From the NCBI GenBank assembly GCA_947631865.1, contig CANRNF010000007.1:1-62203 (forward strand): 62,203 bases of DNA. Reading direction: 5' to 3'. The DNA is from an uncultured Oscillospiraceae bacterium (GTDB lineage Bacteria > Bacillota > Clostridia > Oscillospirales > Oscillospiraceae). The translations under genes and the position numbers were made by a program. Shown piece by piece: positions 36,352 through 44,986 of this stretch (positions are counted from its first letter, which is position 1; each line of letters opens with the position of its first letter). Below the pieces are notes generated by a model. The model did no database searches. It saw only the letters and a program-made list of their open reading frames with translations, and had not been told where the DNA came from.

Positions 36352-36813
36352 ATGATCTTTTCCAACATCAACGGCAAGGACGATTTCACCGCCTATCCCG
36401 CCGCCATCCAGCGGGCCATCCAGTGGCTGAAGACCAACGACGTGATGGCCATGGAGCCCGGCAAGGTCCAGATCGAGGGCGCCGACATGTACGCCAACAT
36501 CTCCGACATCACCACCAAGGACACCGCCAAGGCCGAGGCCCATGATAACTTCCTGGATCTGTTTTACTGGCCCGAGGCCGGCGAGCGTATCGGCGTGGCC
36601 CCCCGCAACGGCAAGGAGGTCATCTCCGAGACCCACCCCGAGAAGGACAAGATAAACTACAGCTCCGTGGACCAGGAGAATATCCTGACCACCGCCCCCG
36701 GCGACTTCATCGTCCTGTTCCCCTGGGACATCCACCGTCCCGGTCTGACCATCGGCGGCCAGCCCGCCACCTTCCGCAAGGTGATCATGAAGATCGCCAT
36801 AAAGCTCCTGTAA
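36352..36813 (+). CDS. YhcH/YjgK/YiaL family protein (DUF386)
   Basis: The 153-residue cupin-like protein shows the family patterns DMYANISDITTK, AHDNFLDLFYWPEAGERIGV and FIVLFPWDIHRPGL, the last containing the metal-binding His. Family members include EbgC and proteins of sialic acid catabolism, and they are thought to be sugar-handling isomerases or accessory subunits. No sialic acid or galactosidase gene is nearby, so its substrate is open. It has a GGAGG site, its own gap upstream, and ends in a terminator. Confidence 0.93.
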   Translation: MIFSNINGKDDFTAYPAAIQRAIQWLKTNDVMAMEPGKVQIEGADMYANISDITTKDTAKAEAHDNFLDLFYWPEAGERIGVAPRNGKEVISETHPEKDKINYSSVDQENILTTAPGDFIVLFPWDIHRPGLTIGGQPATFRKVIMKIAIKLL

Positions 36814-36840
36814 ACCGGTAATTTTTGGCATATCGACAAA

Positions 36841-36876
36841 CAGAGGACGTTTCCGTGGAAAACGTCCTCTGTTTTT
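36841..36876 (+). terminator. Intrinsic terminator
   Basis: CAGAGGACGTTT pairs with AAACGTCCTCTG and is followed by TTTTT. Confidence 0.92.
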
Positions 36877-36999
36877 GTTGATTTTATCACTTGATTTTTC
36901 ACAGGCTGGGCTCTATATTAATAAGCTGATGTGTCAGGACACACATTATTTATTAAAATAAATTATTTAACTATATAGCAAAAATCAGGTGATCTCAGT

Positions 37000-38394
37000 A
37001 TGACGACGCTTCTTTCCGTATCTATGGCCATCCTGGCGGGCCTTCTCATGACCCGTATCTCCCGGCTGGCAAAGCTCCCCAACGTGACGGCCTATCTGGT
37101 GTCCGGCGTGGTGATCGGCCCCTTCGTGCTGGGCGCGCTGGGCATCGACCACCTGGGCTTCACCAGCCTGGGCCAGGTGGAGGCGCTGGACCTGGCCTCC
37201 GACATCGCCCTGGGCTTCATCGCCTTCTCCATCGGCAGCGAGTTCCGGCTGGCGGACCTGAAGGCCATCGGCAGGCAGACCTTCGTGGTGGGCGTGTTCC
37301 AGGCCCTGACGGCCACCCTGTTCGTGGACGCGGCTTTGTTCGTGTTCCATATCCTGCGCCCCGACGTACTAAGCGTGGCCCAGACCATCACCCTGGGCGC
37401 CATCGCCACAGCCACCGCCCCGGCGGCCACATTGATGGTGGTGCGCCAGTATAAGGCCAAGGGCCCCCTCACCAATCTGCTGCTGCCGGTGGTGGCCCTG
37501 GACGACGCGGTGGGCCTCATCGTGTTCGCCGTGAGCTTCGGCATCGCCAAGACCCTGGTCACCGGCAACGTGGACATGGTGTCCATCCTGGTGAACCCGC
37601 TGGTGGAGATCGTCTGCTCCCTGGGTCTGGGCGCCTTCATGGGCTGGCTGCTTACCCAGCTGGAAAAGCTCTTCAACTCCAACACCAACCGCCTGAACAT
37701 GACCATCGCCTTCGTGTTCCTGACCGTGGCCCTGTCCATGGCGGAGTTCCAGATCGGCCCCGTGACCGTGGGCTTCTCGTCCCTGCTGGTTTGCATGATG
37801 CTTGGCACGGTGTTCTGCAACTGCTGCCCCCTGTCCGGCGACCTGATGTACCTCGCGGACAAGTGGTCCAGCCCGGTGCTGGCCCTGTTCTTCGTACTGT
37901 GCGGCGCGGAGCTTGACTTAAGCGTGTTCGCCTCCGGCACCATCGTGCTGGTGGGCGTGGTATACATCCTGGCCCGGTCCGCAGGCAAATATCTGGGCGC
38001 CCGGGTCTCCGCCAAGGCCACCCACTGCTCCCCGGAGATATGCAAGTACCTGGGCGTCACCCTCCTGCCCCAGGCCGGCGTGGCCCTGGGCATGTGCACC
38101 ACCGCCATGGAGCTGGGCCCGGAGCAGGGCTCCCTCATCCGGAACATCACCCTGTTCGCCGTGCTCATCTATGAGCTGGTGGGCCCGCTGATGACCAAGA
38201 TGGCCTTGACCGCCGCCGGCGACATCCAGCCCAAGAGCGAGGAGATCACCACCCGCCGCCAGCGGAAGCTGGCCGTGGCCGCCGCCCATTCCGACGTAGC
38301 CGGCCGCATGAACGCGCTGCAGCAGGCCGACCGGAAGGCCGAAGCCCAGGCCGCGGCCCAGTACAAGGACCGGCGCAACCAGAAGGTATCATAA
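37000..38394 (+). CDS. CPA2-family cation:proton antiporter
   Basis: The 464-residue protein has about 12 membrane helices with CPA2 landmarks: PNVTAYLVSGVVIGPFVLG, ALGFIAFSIGSEFRL and the charged unwound-helix motif VVALDDAVGLIVFAVSFG. A soluble tail of about 60 residues, rich in Arg, Gln and Ala, follows without a recognisable RCK domain. It probably exchanges Na+ or K+ for protons, complementing the Trk uptake system. The 185-base region upstream is AT-rich and contains no other gene. Confidence 0.93.
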   Translation: MTTLLSVSMAILAGLLMTRISRLAKLPNVTAYLVSGVVIGPFVLGALGIDHLGFTSLGQVEALDLASDIALGFIAFSIGSEFRLADLKAIGRQTFVVGVFQALTATLFVDAALFVFHILRPDVLSVAQTITLGAIATATAPAATLMVVRQYKAKGPLTNLLLPVVALDDAVGLIVFAVSFGIAKTLVTGNVDMVSILVNPLVEIVCSLGLGAFMGWLLTQLEKLFNSNTNRLNMTIAFVFLTVALSMAEFQIGPVTVGFSSLLVCMMLGTVFCNCCPLSGDLMYLADKWSSPVLALFFVLCGAELDLSVFASGTIVLVGVVYILARSAGKYLGARVSAKATHCSPEICKYLGVTLLPQAGVALGMCTTAMELGPEQGSLIRNITLFAVLIYELVGPLMTKMALTAAGDIQPKSEEITTRRQRKLAVAAAHSDVAGRMNALQQADRKAEAQAAAQYKDRRNQKVS

Positions 38395-38405
38395 CGTCAG
38401 AACGG

Positions 38406-38508
38406 CCCTGAAGATTCTGAGTGCTCGCAAGCGAGCCCTCATCATCGGTCAGAGCCGTTCTTCCTTCTCCCCATGAAACCCGCTTCGCTGGGCTTTCATG
38501 GGGGCCCC
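38406..38508 (+). repeat. Family D repeat, free copy 1
   Basis: CCTGAAGATTCTGAG leads into hairpin GCTCGCAAGCGAGC, linker CATCGGTCAGAGCC, TTCTTCCTTCTCCC, and a second hairpin CATGAAACCC/GGGCTTTCATG with the GCTTCGCT loop. The same order occurs at 39808. Confidence 0.82.
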
Positions 38509-38520
38509 AGAACAACATTG

Positions 38521-38546
38521 AGCCCGGACCGCTCGGTCCGGGCTTT
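38521..38546 (+). terminator. Intrinsic terminator
   Basis: AGCCCGGACC pairs with GGTCCGGGCT (loop GCTC) and is followed by TTTC. It ends the antiporter transcript after the family D element. Confidence 0.85.
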
Positions 38547-38557
38547 TCATATTGGAA

Positions 38558-38692
38558 GGCTCCCTCAGACGAGGGAGCTGTCGAGCGAAGCGAGACTGAG
38601 GGAGGGAAACCCCCTGTTACACTGGCAGTCATCTTTTTCCCTCCCTTCGTCACGCCCTGGCGGGCGTGCCACCTCCCTCGTCTGAGGGAGGC
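38558..38692. repeat. Family B palindromic repeat, long copy
   Basis: Outer hairpins GGCTCCCTCAGACGAGGGAGC and CCTCCCTCGTCTGAGGGAGG bound the element. Inner hairpin GTCGAGCGAAGCGAGAC and a second CACGCCCTGGCGGGCGTG flank GGGAGGGAAA...TTTCCCTCCC, with a central loop longer than in other copies. Confidence 0.9.
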
Positions 38693-38722
38693 TTTTGCTG
38701 CGCTAAATCTCCTCCGGCCTTT

Positions 38723-39694
38723 TTACTTTTTCCGCCCGTGCACCAGGTGAAGAGCAGCGGAGACCGCCCCGAACAGCACCCCGGCCACCGGCCAGACGAT
38801 CCAGGTCTCGTCCCACCGCCGGGTGATAAAGCTCCAGCCCAGATATATCGCCGTGACCGTGCACCAGTATATGACCCAGACCGTCCGAAGCATGGGTGAC
38901 TTCTTCTCCGGGGCATAGTCCCCCTCCTGCAGGAGCATCTGGCAGGCGTCCCAGGGGATGGACGCGCTGACGATGAGATATACCCCCGCGGCTACAACGG
39001 CCAGCAGCAGGCCGATGCCACAGGTCAGCAGAAACTCCTCATCTGCGGCCTCGCACACCAGCAGGGGCACCGCCGACGCCACGCACAGGCATATGCCCGT
39101 CACCATCCGGCAGCTGTGGCTCTCCCGGTCCCGGTCCATGGCCTCCCGGGCCAGAGCCGTCACGCCGGGTGCGGCGGAAAATACCTCTTTCTCAAGGTAT
39201 TCATATCTGCTCAGCCGCCCGCTCCAGGTCACGAACAGGGCCACCGCCGGCACCACGAAGGCGAACAGCACCGCCAGGCCCACCGCCACGGCGATCTGCT
39301 CCCGGACGGGGCGGATCGCGGACAGCCCGCCCAGCAGGATCAGGCACACCGGCGAGAGGATGCACAGCGCCACCGCCAGGGCGGTGGGTCTGGCGCCGGC
39401 CTGCTTCAGCTTAAGGAACGCCTCCGCCTCCTCCAAGGTCACCTGCCGCAGGGCCGGCTCCTCCGGCGCAGGCGCTTCCGCCGCCTCGGGCAGGTCTATC
39501 TCATCCTTTAATAAATAGTCGGTGCTGACGCCGTAAAGCCGGCTCAGCTCCAGGAGCTTGTCGATAGCCGGGGCCGCCAGATCGCCCTCCCACTTGCTCA
39601 CGGACTGGCGGCTCACGTCCAGTTTTTCCGCCAGGTCGTCCTGGGTCCAGCACTCCCGCTTTCTCAATTGTATGAGCTTCTCGCCCATGGTCAT
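38723..39694 (-). CDS. XRE-family regulator with membrane segments
   Basis: The 323-residue protein has an N-terminal Cro/C1-type HTH (about 4-60: LRKRECWTQDDLAEKLDVSR and QSVSKWEGDLAAPAIDKLL), a short acidic linker, and then about six membrane segments (105-150, 190-250, 270-320). Such HTH-membrane proteins are common in Clostridia and are thought to sense envelope or membrane state and control nearby genes. The first ATG has an AAAGGAGGT site eight bases upstream and is used. Its HTH is very like that of the protein at 40571. Confidence 0.9.
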   Translation of the reverse strand: MTMGEKLIQLRKRECWTQDDLAEKLDVSRQSVSKWEGDLAAPAIDKLLELSRLYGVSTDYLLKDEIDLPEAAEAPAPEEPALRQVTLEEAEAFLKLKQAGARPTALAVALCILSPVCLILLGGLSAIRPVREQIAVAVGLAVLFAFVVPAVALFVTWSGRLSRYEYLEKEVFSAAPGVTALAREAMDRDRESHSCRMVTGICLCVASAVPLLVCEAADEEFLLTCGIGLLLAVVAAGVYLIVSASIPWDACQMLLQEGDYAPEKKSPMLRTVWVIYWCTVTAIYLGWSFITRRWDETWIVWPVAGVLFGAVSAALHLVHGRKK

Positions 39695-39807
39695 ATGGCC
39701 TGACCTCCTTTCCTGTTGTCCACAGCATACCCGTTTTCCCCGTTGCAGGCAAGAAAGAAAACTTGAAAATCCCGCAACTAAAAGTTGCGAACGCGCGTCG
39801 AAATACT

Positions 39808-39906
39808 CCTGAAGACGATGAGGACCCGCAAGCGGGTCCTCATTCGTCGGTCAGGGGCATTTCTCCTTCTTCCCACGGAACCCATCGTTGGGCTTCCGTG
39901 GGATCC
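39808..39906 (+). repeat. Family D repeat, free copy 2
   Basis: CCTGAAGACGATGAG, hairpin GGACCCGCAAGCGGGTCC, linker CGTCGGTCAGGGGC, TTCTCCTTCTTCCC and hairpin CACGGAACCC/GGGCTTCCGTG. Stem sequences differ from copy 1 while pairing is kept, which indicates that the RNA or DNA structure is conserved. Confidence 0.82.
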
Positions 39907-39927
39907 TTTTAAGAGGACAGCGCCTCA

Positions 39928-40107
39928 TCAGAGGCAGGCTTTTTCCTCGTCATCCGATGTTTCAATGTAAATGTCTTCCGTCTCGTTCATCGCCTCTTTC
40001 AGACGAAGGAAGCACTCATGGCCCACGCCGGGCTGTCCTTCCAGGTCGTCCAGAGTCTTCGAGACAGCGTCGCAGAGGACCAGATACATTTTTCGGTAGT
40101 CTGTCAT
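39928..40107 (-). CDS. Small conserved-type protein of unknown function
   Basis: The 59-residue protein starts MTDYRKMYLVLCDAVSKTLD and continues as amphipathic helix with acidic residues (KEAMNETEDIYIETSD). Small proteins with this opening (roughly DYKxMYxxLFxAVxxAL) are frequent in Clostridia and lack an assigned role. The ATG at 40107 follows a GAGG site; longer reading upstream lacks one. It is divergent from the XRE regulator at 40224, with an AT-rich gap of 116 bases that should hold both promoters. Confidence 0.72.
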   Translation of the reverse strand: MTDYRKMYLVLCDAVSKTLDDLEGQPGVGHECFLRLKEAMNETEDIYIETSDDEEKACL

Positions 40108-40223
40108 GTCTATCACCTCGTCCTCACAATAGCACATTCCCGTCCTTTCGTCAACAAAACTATACAATTAATGATAATTACATATCATCATCTGCATACT
40201 ATCATTGACACGAGGTGAGGTCA

Positions 40224-40514
40224 ATGCAGATAGGCGATCGGATACGGCAGCTCCGGGAACGGGAGGGCATCAGCCAGTCGGCGCTGGCGGAGGCGCTGGG
40301 CGCCACCCGCGCGGCGGTGAACGCCTGGGAGATGGGCATCAGCAACCCCAGCATGCAGTCGCTGGTGGAACTGTCCCAGTATTTCCGGGTGTCGGTGGAC
40401 CACCTGCTTGGCCTGGCGGACGGGGACACCATTTCCCTGGCCAGACTGACAGCGGAGGAAAAAGCGCTGGTACTGAAAATGATACGGCATTTTGAAAGCG
40501 AACACAACGAATAA
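40224..40514 (+). CDS. Small XRE-family transcriptional regulator
   Basis: The 96-residue protein is almost only a Cro/C1-type HTH (about 5-60: LREREGISQSALAEALGATR, AAVNAWEMGISNPS), followed by a short helix with LARLTAEEKALVLKMIRHF. It is probably an autoregulator acting on the shared AT-rich gap with the 59-residue protein. The ATG at 40224 has a GAGGTGAGG site; a GTG three codons earlier overlaps that site and is rejected. Confidence 0.9.
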   Translation: MQIGDRIRQLREREGISQSALAEALGATRAAVNAWEMGISNPSMQSLVELSQYFRVSVDHLLGLADGDTISLARLTAEEKALVLKMIRHFESEHNE

Positions 40515-40531
40515 GACCTTTGAATAAACCT

Positions 40532-40565
40532 GTAAAGGCCGGGCGCTTCCGCGTCCGGCCTTTAC
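40532..40565. terminator. Bidirectional terminator between convergent genes
   Basis: GTAAAGGCCGG pairs with CCGGCCTTTAC around GCGCTTCCGCGT. It serves both the small XRE gene and the membrane XRE gene. Confidence 0.88.
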
Positions 40566-40570
40566 TTTCA

Positions 40571-41497
40571 CTAGTGATGTTCTTCTGCGTGGTGTTCCAT
40601 CCAGACAGCGCCGCTGTCATGGCGGATATCGCAGGTCTCGATATAGAGGAGCGCGCCGTTTCCATCCGCGCCGCAGTGCTGAAAGTCCCGGACGGTGCGC
40701 ACGTCGATGTCACCCTCGCCAGCGAAATTGCGCATGGTGCCCTGGAAATGGCCGCCGGTCATGCTCTCCCCGTTGGAGGTGAGCACGTCGGTGAACACCC
40801 GGATAGGCTGTCCCTCATAGTACCAGCGGCCGTCCTCACAGGTGATGCCGTAGGGGGCGTACTCCGCCGCGATGGCCGCCAGCGTCGCCTCGTCAAAGCC
40901 GCCCGCAGTGACCGACTCGCCCTCGTAGACATACTCCGTCATACCGTCCTCCACTGCGTCCGGGTCGGCGACGGCCTCCTGGACTGGCTCCTCTGTGACC
41001 GTATCCGTCACAGCCTCTTCCGCCATGTTGGGCGCAGGGGTGGGCGAGGGCTGGGGCAGCTCCTCCGCCAGGAAGGGCGGCGGGGTGGGATCGACCCGAT
41101 AGGCCAGCACGCCCGCCGCTATCAACGCCCAGTTGAGCGCTATCACCAGCACTACCGCGGCCGCCAATATCCAGGGCCACTTCTTCCGGGGTTTCTTCCC
41201 TGTTGGGGGCGGGGCCTCCGGCTCCGGCGCGGGCCCGGACTGGGGCGGCTCCTCTGGCGGGGGAGGGGGCGCATCGGTGGGGCCGCCCTCCGGCATGGGG
41301 GTATCGTCTTTTAATAGGTAGTCAGTGGTGACGGCGAACAGCTCGCTCATTTTGATGATCTTGTCCAGCTCCGGCACGGCCTGGGCCATCTCCCACTTGG
41401 AGACGGACTGACGGCTCACGTCCAGCCGGTCCGCCAGGTCGATCTGGCTCCAGCCCTGCTTTTTCCGCAGCTCGATGATCTTATCGGCCAAAGGCAT
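40571..41497 (-). CDS. Membrane-anchored XRE regulator with extracellular domain
   Basis: The 308-residue protein has an N-terminal HTH (about 4-60: LRKKQGWSQIDLADRLDVSR), a Pro-rich linker (about 70-100), and a single membrane helix (about 108-130, WPWILAAAVVLVIALNWALI). An outer Pro/Thr/Glu linker and a C-terminal domain of about 115 residues with two or three cysteines follow. The topology places a sensor outside and a DNA-binding domain inside. The external ligand is unknown. Its HTH closely resembles that of the protein at 38723. Confidence 0.88.
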   Translation of the reverse strand: MPLADKIIELRKKQGWSQIDLADRLDVSRQSVSKWEMAQAVPELDKIIKMSELFAVTTDYLLKDDTPMPEGGPTDAPPPPPEEPPQSGPAPEPEAPPPTGKKPRKKWPWILAAAVVLVIALNWALIAAGVLAYRVDPTPPPFLAEELPQPSPTPAPNMAEEAVTDTVTEEPVQEAVADPDAVEDGMTEYVYEGESVTAGGFDEATLAAIAAEYAPYGITCEDGRWYYEGQPIRVFTDVLTSNGESMTGGHFQGTMRNFAGEGDIDVRTVRDFQHCGADGNGALLYIETCDIRHDSGAVWMEHHAEEHH

Positions 41498-41643
41498 AGG
41501 GGGAAACCTCCTTTTTGGATTTGGGGTGGTCCACCTGGCTTTAAGTATACCGGTTGCCGGCCAAAATCACAACCAATCCGACCCGGAAATGTGTCAACTG
41601 GTGGTTGCATAGCCCTGTTTTCGGGGAGATGCCGGCACAAAAA

Positions 41644-41752
41644 GCCCCCCTTGTCAAAGGGGGGTGGTCCGAAGGACCGGGGGGATTGCCGTTGGTCCAA
41701 GGACAATCCCCCAGTCATGCTTCGCATGCCAGCCCCCTTTCACAAGGGGGCC
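41644..41752. repeat. Family A palindromic repeat, copy 3
   Basis: Outer hairpins GCCCCCCTTGTCAAAGGGGGG and CCCCCTTTCACAAGGGGG enclose TGGTCC, GGACCGGGGGGATTG, a loop with TTGGTCCAAGG, CAATCCCCCAGTC and the small hairpin ATGCTTCGCAT. Compensating changes in the inner hairpins compared with copies 1 and 2 keep the pairing. Confidence 0.9.
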
Positions 41753-41766
41753 TTAAAATGTCGCTT

Positions 41767-42396
41767 TTATTTTGTCCCGAAAATCCTGTCCCCCGCATCG
41801 CCCAGGCCGGGGACGATGTAGCCATGCTCGTTCAGGTGGTCGTCCAGGGCGGCGGCGAAGATGTCCACGTCCGGGTGGGTCTCCTGGACCGCCTTCACGC
41901 CCTCGGGGGCGGCGATGATGCACATGAACTTGATGTGCTTCACGCCCTCGTCCTTCAGAAACTGGATGGCCGCCACGGCGCTGCCGCCGGTGGCCAGCAT
42001 GGGGTCCACCACGATCACGTCCCGCTCGGTGATATCAGGGGGCATCTTGAAGTAGTACTTCACCGGGGCCAGGGTCTCCGGGTCGCGGAACAGGCCCACA
42101 TGGCCCACCTTGGCGCTGGGGATCAGGTCCACCATGCCGTCCACCATGCCCAGGCCCGCCCGCAGGATGGGCACCACGGCCAGCTTCTTGCCCGCCAGGC
42201 GCCGGCAGGTGGCCTCCGCCACGGGGGTCTTCACCTTGACCTCCTCCAGGGGAAGGTCGCGGGTGGCCTCGTAGCACATCAGCTTGGCGATCTCGCTGAT
42301 CAACTCCCGGAACTCCTTGACGGAGGTGTTCTCGTCCCGGAGGATGGACAACTTATGCTGGATCAGGGGGTGAGAAAATACCATCAGATTGCTCAT
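41767..42396 (-). CDS. upp: Uracil phosphoribosyltransferase
   Basis: The 209-residue enzyme salvages uracil to UMP using PRPP. Markers are [20 protein letters not shown] at the start, the PRPP loop [11 protein letters not shown] (about 130), and the uracil-binding C-terminus [18 protein letters not shown]. Length is that of the family. It lies downstream of tsaB with 24 bases between and is probably the last gene of that transcript. Confidence 0.97.
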   Translation of the reverse strand: MSNLMVFSHPLIQHKLSILRDENTSVKEFRELISEIAKLMCYEATRDLPLEEVKVKTPVAEATCRRLAGKKLAVVPILRAGLGMVDGMVDLIPSAKVGHVGLFRDPETLAPVKYYFKMPPDITERDVIVVDPMLATGGSAVAAIQFLKDEGVKHIKFMCIIAAPEGVKAVQETHPDVDIFAAALDDHLNEHGYIVPGLGDAGDRIFGTK

Positions 42397-42420
42397 ATCA
42401 GTGTCTCCTTTTCAGGTAGT

Positions 42421-43116
42421 TTATTCCTTTTCCAATTTTGCGAGGCGCTCCCGCTCGGCCTGGCTGAGGCGCAGGTACTGGGGCAGCAGCTCCCCCGCGG
42501 GGACAGCCTCTTTCCCCATGGCGGCCAGGCCCACGCCCCGGGCGCTCTGGACGCGCAAGGGTTCCGGCGCGAGGAACACCGTCACCTGGCTGCGGTCCAG
42601 GGTATCAAAGCACAGCTCCGCCCCGTCGCCCAGGAGTATCCAAGGCTCCTGGCGGGCGATGAGCTCGCTTTCAAGCTCCCCGATGGATATGGCCCTGTCC
42701 TGGGTGAGGCGCACGGGCTTTCCGCCCTCCACGGTGAACAAGGCGTTGTACACCTGGCCCCGGCGGGCGTCCATGGCGCAGCAGAGCATCTGCCCGTCCA
42801 GCACCGGCCCGCCCCAGGCCATGGCCTCCAGGGTGGACACCCCCACCACGGGCTTTTCCAGCGCCCAGCAGAGACCTTTCGCCTCCGCCATGCCGATGCG
42901 CAGGCCCGTGAAGGATCCGGGCCCCCGGCTCACGGCCACCCGGCCGATATCGGCCGGCGCCTTTCCCAGGTTTTTCAGCATGTCCTCCGCCATGGGCAGC
43001 AGCGTCCTGCTGTGGGTCAGGCCGGCGTTCTGGATGGAGAAAGCCAGCATTTTTTCGTCCTCAAATACCGCCGCGGAGGCGGCTTTGGCGGAGCTCTCCA
43101 GCGCCAGGGTCAGCAT
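42421..43116 (-). CDS. tsaB: tRNA t6A biosynthesis protein TsaB
   Basis: The 231-residue ASKHA-fold protein begins MLTLALESSAKAASAAVFED and contains the family motifs LLPMAEDML and RGPGSFTGLRIGMAEAKG. TsaB binds TsaD and TsaE to transfer threonylcarbamoyl to A37 of ANN-decoding tRNAs. It overlaps tsaE by 7 bases. The gene order rimI-tsaD-tsaE-tsaB groups the whole complex; the TsaC/Sua5 enzyme is not in the window. Confidence 0.96.
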   Translation of the reverse strand: MLTLALESSAKAASAAVFEDEKMLAFSIQNAGLTHSRTLLPMAEDMLKNLGKAPADIGRVAVSRGPGSFTGLRIGMAEAKGLCWALEKPVVGVSTLEAMAWGGPVLDGQMLCCAMDARRGQVYNALFTVEGGKPVRLTQDRAISIGELESELIARQEPWILLGDGAELCFDTLDRSQVTVFLAPEPLRVQSARGVGLAAMGKEAVPAGELLPQYLRLSQAERERLAKLEKE

Positions 43117-43538
43117 AGGCGGGGCCCTCCTTCTATGGTTATTTCCCGGTCATTGTCCCCGGTCTTCTCAAAGCGGATGACGATCTCGTCTCCCTCGAAG
43201 GCCCCGGGCACATTCTCGCTCCACTCCACGGCGCACACGCCGCCCCGGCCCAGGTAGTCCTCCCAGCCGATGTCGAAAAGCTCGTCGGCGCTGGCTAAGC
43301 GGTACATATCAAAGTGGAACAGGGGCCTGGCTCCGTTGTCATACTCGTTCACGATGGTGAAGGTGGGGCTGGACACCACCGCGTCCAGACCCATGCCCCG
43401 GGCCATGCCCCGGACGAAGGCGGTCTTGCCGCAGCCCAAGTCTCCATAGAGGGCGATCACCGCCCCCGCCGGAAGGTTTTCGGCGAATTTGGCCCCCAGT
43501 TCCTCTGTCTCTTTTTCCGAATGGGTGGTGTAGGTCAT
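43110..43538 (-). CDS. tsaE: tRNA t6A biosynthesis ATPase TsaE
   Basis: The 142-residue P-loop protein has Walker A YGDLGCGKTAFVRGMARG (about 34-41) and the SPTFTIVNEY and HFDMYRL motifs of TsaE. It recycles the TsaB-TsaD complex by ATP hydrolysis. The ATG at 43538 follows the tsaD stop codon by one base, with GGAG upstream; an ATG seven codons earlier lies within tsaD. Confidence 0.95.
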   Translation of the reverse strand: MTYTTHSEKETEELGAKFAENLPAGAVIALYGDLGCGKTAFVRGMARGMGLDAVVSSPTFTIVNEYDNGARPLFHFDMYRLASADELFDIGWEDYLGRGGVCAVEWSENVPGAFEGDEIVIRFEKTGDNDREITIEGGPRLC

Positions 43539-43539
43539 A

Positions 43540-44544
43540 TCAAAGCTCCATAGTGGCATAGGCGTTCAAATCAGAGCCGGCCGTGTGGCCGGCGAGGTAC
43601 TCATAGTACCCCTGGGCGCCGATCATGGCCCCGTTGTCGCCGCAAAGGCGCAGGGGCGGCACAAAAAGTTTCTTTCCCGCTTTCCGACAGGCGGCCTCAA
43701 AGTCCGCCCGGACACGGGAGTTGGCGGCCACGCCCCCGGCCACGGCCACCTTATCGTAGCCCAATTGCTCCGCCGCGGCCATGGTCCGGCCCACCAGGGA
43801 TTCGGACACCGCCCGGCACAGGCTGGCGGCGAGGCCCGGCTTGTCCAGCTCCTGGCCGGTCTGCTGGGCGTGGTGGGCCAGATTCACCACCGCCGTTTTG
43901 AGGCCGGAAAAACTCATGTCGTAGGGATTGCCGTCGTTCACCCAGGGCCGGGGCAGGTCGTAAGCCCGGTCGTCCCCCCGCTTGCTGAGGTCGTCGATGG
44001 GCTTGCCGCCGGGATAGCCCAGGCCCAGCACACGGGCGGACTTGTCGAAGCACTCCCCCGCCGCGTCGTCCCGGGTCCGGCCCAGCACGGCCATATCCGT
44101 GTAGCCCCGCACGTCCACCAGCATGGTGTTGCCCCCGGAGATGGCCAGGCACAAAAAGGGGGGCTCCAGCTCGGGAAAGGCCAGGTAGTTGGCCGCGATG
44201 TGGCCCCGGATATGGTGCACCGGGATGAGGGGCACGCCCAGGGCCAGCGCGGCGCTCTTGGCGAAATTCACCCCCACCAGCACCGCGCCGATGAGCCCCG
44301 GCGCATAGGTACAGGCCACGGCGTCGATGTCCTTGCGGCCGATGCCCGCCTTTTCCAGGGCCCGGTCCGCCAGGAGGGTGATGACCTCCAGGTGGCTGCG
44401 GGCCGCGATCTCCGGCACCACGCCGCCGTATATCTCATGCAGGGCCACCTGGGAGAAGATCTCGTCCGCCAGGATTTTGCGCCCGTCCTCCACCACCGCC
44501 ACAGCGGTCTCGTCGCAAGAGGATTCCACAGCCAATATCTTCAT
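43540..44544 (-). CDS. tsaD: tRNA N6-adenosine threonylcarbamoyltransferase TsaD
   Basis: The 334-residue catalytic subunit starts ILAVESSCDETAVAVVEDGR and has the metal-binding HHIRGHIAANY, SGGNTMLVDVRGY and VAGGVAANSRVRADFE. These are all the expected Kae1/Qri7 elements at normal length. It transfers the threonylcarbamoyl group made by TsaC. Its ATG overlaps the rimI stop codon (ATGA). Confidence 0.97.
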   Translation of the reverse strand: MKILAVESSCDETAVAVVEDGRKILADEIFSQVALHEIYGGVVPEIAARSHLEVITLLADRALEKAGIGRKDIDAVACTYAPGLIGAVLVGVNFAKSAALALGVPLIPVHHIRGHIAANYLAFPELEPPFLCLAISGGNTMLVDVRGYTDMAVLGRTRDDAAGECFDKSARVLGLGYPGGKPIDDLSKRGDDRAYDLPRPWVNDGNPYDMSFSGLKTAVVNLAHHAQQTGQELDKPGLAASLCRAVSESLVGRTMAAAEQLGYDKVAVAGGVAANSRVRADFEAACRKAGKKLFVPPLRLCGDNGAMIGAQGYYEYLAGHTAGSDLNAYATMEL

Positions 44545-44969
44545 TGCAGCACCAACGTCATCAAAATGGCGTCCTCTCTGGGTTTTTCGTAGTAATTTGT
44601 CCGGCGGCCCACCGGGGCGAAGCCGTGCTTTTCGTACAGCGCGATGGCCGCCTCATTGGAGGCGCGAACCTCCAGGGTGATGAAGCTGAGCTCCCGGGCC
44701 CGGCCCATGGCCTTGATCGCGGCCAGGAGCCTATCGGCCACGCCCTGCCGCCGCCGCTGGGGCGCCACGGCGATGTTGTCCAGGCTCCCCTCGTCCAGCA
44801 CGCTGGACAAGACCGCGTAGCCCAGGATGGCCCCCTCCTCCTCGGCCACCGCCAGCCCGTTCATCCCCAGGGCGAACACCCGCTCCGGCCAGGGGTCCTC
44901 CGGGAAGCATACCGCCTCCAGCGCCGCCACGGCGGGGATATCTTCTATTTTGGCCATGCGTATCGTCAT
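44541..44969 (-). CDS. rimI: Ribosomal protein S18-alanine N-acetyltransferase
   Basis: The 142-residue GNAT enzyme shows IPAVAALEAVCFPEDPWPE, the acetyl-CoA loop VAPQRRRQGVADRLL and the conserved NEAAIALYEKHGFAPVGRR with NYYEKPREDAI. RimI is regularly linked to tsaD/tsaB. The ATG at 44969 has a GAGG site; a GTG one codon earlier is also possible. First gene of the t6A cluster. Confidence 0.95.
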   Translation of the reverse strand: MTIRMAKIEDIPAVAALEAVCFPEDPWPERVFALGMNGLAVAEEEGAILGYAVLSSVLDEGSLDNIAVAPQRRRQGVADRLLAAIKAMGRARELSFITLEVRASNEAAIALYEKHGFAPVGRRTNYYEKPREDAILMTLVLQ

Positions 44970-44986
44970 CACAGCCTCGCAGAGTT

